From assembly GCA_022870745.1 (NCBI GenBank), contig CP085323.1, forward strand, positions 3,348,001-3,412,000: a stretch of DNA of 64,000 bases, in the 5' to 3' direction. Shown here in pieces: positions 60,643 through 64,000 of this stretch. Each line of letters begins with the position of its first letter. Position 1 is the stretch's first letter. The position numbers were made by a program, and so were the translations under genes. The DNA is from Silvibacterium acidisoli (GTDB lineage Bacteria > Acidobacteriota > Terriglobia > Terriglobales > Acidobacteriaceae). The notes below the pieces were generated by a model, which saw only the letters and a list, made by a program, of their open reading frames with translations, was not told where the DNA came from and ran no database searches.

Positions 60643-62079
60643 ATGAATGATGCTTATAAGCTGCTGCGAATCGGCTTAGTGGGCCTGGGCCTGAGGGAAT
60701 ACTGGAACCAGTTTGAAGGATTGGAAGCAAGACTGCATGGGTATCTCGATGAAGCAGGGAAGAGAATCAGCGCCCCCCAGCGTTTCCTGGTAAACCTGGG
60801 GCTGGTGGATTCGCATGAGCGGGCGCTCGCTGCAGGACACCGATGCCGGCAGGACGACATCGATATTCTGTTCGTCTACGTGACCACCTACGCTCTCTCC
60901 GCAACCGTGCTTCCTGTTCTGTTGCGCGCCAAAGTGCCGGTGATCCTGTTGAACCTGCAGCCCGCTCCGGCGATTGACTACGTCCGCTTCAACCAGATGG
61001 AGAGCAGGACGGCGATGACTGGGGAGTGGCTTGCTCACTGCGCTTCCTGTCCAGTGCCGGAGATCGTAAATGTGATGCAGCGTCTCGATATGCCCGTCCA
61101 CCAGGTGACGGGCATGCTTCACAACGACGACGTCTGCTGGAAGCAGATCGATGAATGGCTGCAGGCCGCGGCAACAGTAAAGGCGTTGAGCCACAGCAGG
61201 CTCGGCCTGCTTGGTCATTACTACAGCGGGATGCTCGACATTACCACAGACCTCGTTCAGGTGAGCGGACGCTTCGGTGTTCATGTCGAACAGCTGGAAG
61301 TGGAAGAGCTCAGCGCGTTGAGGCGAGAGGTGGATGAATCTGCGAAGAGTGAGATGGTGCGGAGGTTCCACGACTTCTTTGCTATCGAAGAGGGATGCGA
61401 TCCTCTCGAAGTGGAGCGCGCTGCAGCGACTGCCGTAGCTCTGGATCGACTGGTCAGGAAACATGACCTCGACCTCATGGCCTACTACTATCGAGGAGTC
61501 GGTATTGCCGAGAATGAGAACGTGATGAGTTCTATCATTCCAGGCGCATCTCTGTTGACCGGCCACAGTGTCCCGATCGCCGGTGAGTACGAGGTGAAGA
61601 ATGCGATCGCGATGAAAATCCTCGACCTGATGGGCGTGGGGGGATCTTTCACGGAATACTATGCAATGGACTTCGATGCAGATTTGGTCCTCATGGGCCA
61701 TGATGGGCCGGGTCACGTGGGCATAGCACAGGACAAAATCAAGCTGCGTCCCTTGCAGGTCTATCACGGCAAGGTAGGCCGGGGATTATCTGTTGAGATG
61801 TCGGTGAGGCACGGATCAGTGACGCTTCTTTCGATTGTTGAAGACCGTGAGCGTGGTTTCTCTTTCCTTGCGTCTTCCGCAGAGAGCGTGCCCGGCGATG
61901 TGCTGGAGATTGGAAATACGAACAGCAGGTATCGATTCCGATCGGGCGCGCGAGAGTTTGTCGAGAAATGGAACGCGGCGGGTCCGGCGCATCACTGCGC
62001 GATTGGCGTAGGGAATGTTCTGCCGCAGTTACAGAAGATTTCCAGCATTCTTAACTTTCATTTTCATTGCATCGGCTAG
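60643..62079 (+). CDS. L-arabinose/L-fucose-isomerase-like sugar isomerase
   Basis: 478 residues, slightly shorter than L-arabinose isomerase (~500). N-terminal domain IGLVGLGLREYWNQFEG and the ILFVYVTTYALSATVLPVL strand resemble AraA. The metal-site marks in the C-terminal half are present in order: GEYEVKNAIAMKIL (Glu), GGSFTEYYAMDFD (Glu), MGHDGPGH (His) and AHHCAIGVG (His). Such enzymes convert an aldose to its ketose with a divalent metal. The sequence is not close enough by eye to be called araA, so the substrate may be arabinose, fucose or another sugar. It is the last gene of the receptor/glycosidase unit, cytoplasmic, with no sugar kinase beside it. Confidence 0.82.
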   Translation: MNDAYKLLRIGLVGLGLREYWNQFEGLEARLHGYLDEAGKRISAPQRFLVNLGLVDSHERALAAGHRCRQDDIDILFVYVTTYALSATVLPVLLRAKVPVILLNLQPAPAIDYVRFNQMESRTAMTGEWLAHCASCPVPEIVNVMQRLDMPVHQVTGMLHNDDVCWKQIDEWLQAAATVKALSHSRLGLLGHYYSGMLDITTDLVQVSGRFGVHVEQLEVEELSALRREVDESAKSEMVRRFHDFFAIEEGCDPLEVERAAATAVALDRLVRKHDLDLMAYYYRGVGIAENENVMSSIIPGASLLTGHSVPIAGEYEVKNAIAMKILDLMGVGGSFTEYYAMDFDADLVLMGHDGPGHVGIAQDKIKLRPLQVYHGKVGRGLSVEMSVRHGSVTLLSIVEDRERGFSFLASSAESVPGDVLEIGNTNSRYRFRSGAREFVEKWNAAGPAHHCAIGVGNVLPQLQKISSILNFHFHCIG

Positions 62080-62106
62080 GCGGACCAGGTTGAGGCCTGA
62101 GCCGCC
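62079..62106. terminator. Hairpin between convergent isomerase and beta-helix genes
   Basis: GGCGG (62079-62083) with CCGCC (62102-62106) and an inner CAGG/CCTG step form a hairpin right at the isomerase stop. No T-run follows, so terminator function is uncertain. Confidence 0.35.
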
Positions 62107-62131
62107 GTAGTTTGAAGATGGCAGGCTGCTG

Positions 62132-63460
62132 CTACCAGTTGTAGTTCAAGTCGAAAGGCCGCGTCAGAGCGGGTGTTGTGGAGATATTGTTGCCGATTGC
62201 CCGGCTGCAGCGGGCAATCGGCCCACCGGGGCAATCCCACCAATTATTGGTTGCATCGATCGAACCTGACCCGATGTTGTCGATACCGACGAAGCGGCCG
62301 TTGAAGTCGTTGAAGTGAACCACTGCAGTGCTGCCCGCGGGCGCATTGAAGGCAATGGCGATTGCCTCATCGCGAATATCGTTCTGCGCGACGACTGTGC
62401 CATTTATGGGCGCGAGAGAGTAGATGTTGATTCCCGTTGGCCCCGATGTCTTGGCGTCTTCGGTGTCTGCGGCGTTGCCGTAGATATGGTTTCCGACGAT
62501 CACGTTGTCGCCAAAATAGATGGGTGGCGCACCCGGAACGGAAGCGTGATTATGCATGGTGACTCCGGGCAGTCCATTATCATGCAGCTCGTTGCCAATC
62601 ACTACGTTGGCGATGTTGGTTGAACCCGGGCCTGGGGCAAAGATTCCGACCCCGGCGCCAGCTCCAGGTATTGCCAGCCCGTTGTGATGCGAATCATTGT
62701 GCGAGATCACGTTGTGAGAGATGCCATAGTTCACGGCCATAATCGGACCGGAAGCATTAGCAGCCGGATGACTGGCCATGGTGATGCCGCATGCATAACC
62801 ATTGTCGCGGACTACGTTCTCTTTCACGAGGTTTGCGGTAGTCGGACCAGTCTCATCAGTGATGAGGATGCCGCCGGAATTATTCTCGACCAGGTTACGA
62901 ATCACGAAAGAGTGATCTACCGCCATGAGGTGAATGCCTTCGCCACAGTCCATCGCTTCGCTGGTTTCAAATGCGGGGATGTTGGGACACATTGCTGCTG
63001 ATGGATCGAGAGACTTGTTGTTGTCGTGGACGTGATTGCCGAGGAGGGTGACGTTGGAGGCGTTCACGACGAGGATGCCTTCGAAGTTCGCATCGTGAAT
63101 GTCGAAACCGGAGACGATAACGTTCATCACCCCAGGATTGGGGCTGGTAGATATGCCGCTTACAAGGATGCCATTTGATTTTCTGCTGGCATCGATGCTC
63201 GGCCTGGCGCCGGGAGATGCAATCAACGAGAGGGACTTGGTGATGGTGACCGGACCGGTGTAGGAGCCCTGTTCAACCTGGATCGTGTCACCGGGCGATG
63301 CAGCAGCAACGGCGGCGGCAATGCTGGATTTACATCCGCCTCTGCCTCGAGGGTTTACGCACAGTGTAGCGGCAGCGAGATTGCCTACGACAATGAGCAT
63401 CGTAAGAACGGTTAGCAGACGCAGGGAATGGCGCCGTAAAGCGTGGGTCATGCTTCTCAT
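62132..63460 (-). CDS. Secreted right-handed parallel beta-helix repeat protein (NosD/pectate-lyase-like fold)
   Basis: 442 residues from ATG 63460, which has AAGGAG just upstream; the open frame further upstream (to 63655) looks non-coding. Signal peptide LRLLTVLTMLIVVGNLAAA. Then SIAAAVAAASPGDTIQVEQGSYTGPVTITKSLSLIASPGA is the typical cap of NosD/PbH1 proteins (broken here as SPGDTIQVEQGSY and ITKSLSLIASPG). About ten coils follow with repeated N-x-I-x-x-N and H-D-N turns (VTLLGNHVHDNN, FVIRNLVENNSGGILI, HNVISHNDSHHNGLAI, NVVIGNELHDNGLPGV, NVIVGNHIYGN). The end carries NNWWDCPGGP. It may bind or cleave a polysaccharide or be a surface protein; no catalytic residues can be assigned. Its cap pattern, asparagine ladder and ending NW support an exported protein. 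Confidence 0.82.
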   Translation of the reverse strand: MRSMTHALRRHSLRLLTVLTMLIVVGNLAAATLCVNPRGRGGCKSSIAAAVAAASPGDTIQVEQGSYTGPVTITKSLSLIASPGARPSIDASRKSNGILVSGISTSPNPGVMNVIVSGFDIHDANFEGILVVNASNVTLLGNHVHDNNKSLDPSAAMCPNIPAFETSEAMDCGEGIHLMAVDHSFVIRNLVENNSGGILITDETGPTTANLVKENVVRDNGYACGITMASHPAANASGPIMAVNYGISHNVISHNDSHHNGLAIPGAGAGVGIFAPGPGSTNIANVVIGNELHDNGLPGVTMHNHASVPGAPPIYFGDNVIVGNHIYGNAADTEDAKTSGPTGINIYSLAPINGTVVAQNDIRDEAIAIAFNAPAGSTAVVHFNDFNGRFVGIDNIGSGSIDATNNWWDCPGGPIARCSRAIGNNISTTPALTRPFDLNYNW

Positions 63461-63874
63461 GTCTTCTCCTTTTAGGACGGAGCCCGGCGACCTTCGAATC
63501 GATTCGAAGCAGGGGAACCGAGCCGCGCACGATTTTAAGCATCGAAGCGAAGGCCGACAAGAAACAAATTTTTCTCCTGCTCGAGAACGTCTGAGACCAT
63601 TGCATCTATTTGCAGGTGTGCCGCGGCACTTCGCATCATCGCGGCATCTCGCCAAGTTGTCTCTGAATTTCGTTCTTTGCGAGATAGAGATTGAGTTCGG
63701 AGCTGAGCACGTTCAGCCGGGCGTTCGTAAGCGTGGCGTGGGCCGCAGCTACGCCAGAAGCAAGCTAGGCGTCGACCTGTGCGCGCTTAGGCGAATCAGG
63801 TAAATTTATCGTTGGGGCTGCCGCTGCGGGTTGTATGAGGACCGGGAGCGGCGCTAAATGCAACAGGGGATCAA
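63461..63874. other. Intergenic stretch without a convincing gene
   Basis: This 414-base divergent region lies between the beta-helix gene and the gene starting at 63875. Both strands show open frames (for example 63330-63605 and 63285-63803), but none has a ribosome binding site or a recognisable motif; they are shadows or chance. It must hold the promoters of the two divergent genes. I see no clear consensus promoter, repeat or terminator in it. Confidence 0.5.
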
Positions 63875-64000
63875 ATGGGACTATTTCGTAAGAAACTGAA
63901 GCAAGAACACAAAATCATGCGGCAGGCTGCTCAGGCCAAGGGAAACCTGTTGACCGAGTACCACAGAGCAACGCCAGAATGCCCTAACCCCGAAATGTGG
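63875..64000 (+). CDS. Start of an unknown gene (3' end outside window)
   Basis: Only the first 42 codons are present. ATG 63875 is preceded by AGGGGA with good spacing. The N-terminus MGLFRKKLKQEHKI is basic and amphipathic without a signal peptide. It continues QAAQAKGNLLTEYHRATPE and CPNPEMW at the window edge. The family is not recognised. The basic start could be a membrane-surface or nucleic-acid contact. Confidence 0.6.
   Translation, partial: MGLFRKKLKQEHKIMRQAAQAKGNLLTEYHRATPECPNPEMW

Noticed and set aside
63285-63803. 172-codon plus-strand open frame over the beta-helix start and intergenic region
   Set aside because: It overlaps the signal peptide of the beta-helix gene on the other strand; no ribosome binding site and no motif.
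1-64000. tRNA, rRNA, CRISPR, riboswitch, insertion sequence, integrase or prophage features
   Set aside because: Looked for cloverleaf-like stretches, regularly spaced repeats, transposase motifs and att-like repeats by eye and saw none; a tool search (tRNAscan, Rfam, ISfinder) would be needed to be certain.

Overview
The window looks like the chromosome of a member of the Acidobacteriota (class Terriglobia, Acidobacteriaceae-like). The case rests on gene content. There are five very large TonB-dependent receptors (about 1,095-1,218 residues), each opening with a carboxypeptidase-regulatory-like beta-sandwich ('Oar-like') and none with a SusD partner. There are also many twin-arginine exported glycosidases and sulfatases, two membrane-anchored winged-helix regulators, and a DNA polymerase IV. 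Base composition is moderately high GC. I see no rRNA, tRNA, CRISPR array, insertion sequence, integrase or phage gene, so this reads as ordinary chromosome rich in glycan-utilisation loci.

Layout. (1) 1-12.7 kb: L-fucose/galactose module: end of an L-fuconate dehydratase, a FAH-family hydrolase, a GH29 alpha-L-fucosidase, a TonB receptor, a GH35 beta-galactosidase, a translationally coupled pair (TAT-exported AlkP-superfamily protein plus an unknown 401-residue protein), a decayed gene remnant, and a GntR/FCD repressor. (2) 12.9-18.9 kb: TonB receptor, sodium:solute symporter and P1-family peptidase in one probable operon. (3) 19.0-20.1 kb: dinB. (4) 20.1-26.3 kb: sulfatase, second GH35, GH92 alpha-mannosidase. 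(5) 26.5-30.0 kb: hybrid-type membrane sensor kinase facing a receiver-only response regulator. (6) 30.1-39.1 kb: GH31 alpha-glucosidase, a membrane-anchored regulator-like protein, a sulfatase and a TonB receptor. (7) 39.4-43.2 kb: acyl carrier protein plus ketoacyl synthase facing an SDR reductase plus alpha-oxoamine synthase, which resembles a long-chain-base (sphingolipid-like) pathway. (8) 43.4-52.3 kb: winged-helix/TolB-propeller regulator, metallophosphoesterase plus TonB receptor, spermidine-synthase-like protein, small membrane protein, MarR regulator. (9) 52.5-62.1 kb: a second sugar module with a NodB-like exported protein, an IclR-HTH/periplasmic-binding-protein chimera, a TonB receptor, a GH39-like glycosidase and an L-arabinose/L-fucose-isomerase-like enzyme. 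(10) 62.1-64.0 kb: a secreted parallel beta-helix protein and the start of an unknown gene.

How it fits together. Receptors and exported hydrolases take apart complex, partly sulfated, fucosylated, galactosylated and mannosylated glycans. Fuconate dehydratase and the FAH hydrolase would take L-fucose to pyruvate and lactate without phosphorylation. The isomerase in the last module would start catabolism of another sugar. Each module has a local regulator (GntR, IclR chimera, membrane-anchored winged helix) with palindromes in the adjacent intergenic DNA. The parts most worth following up are the IclR/PBP chimera with its set of TTTCG/CGAAA palindromes and the ACP-KAS-SDR-oxoamine-synthase lipid locus. 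Functions are read from motifs by eye; no database search was possible.
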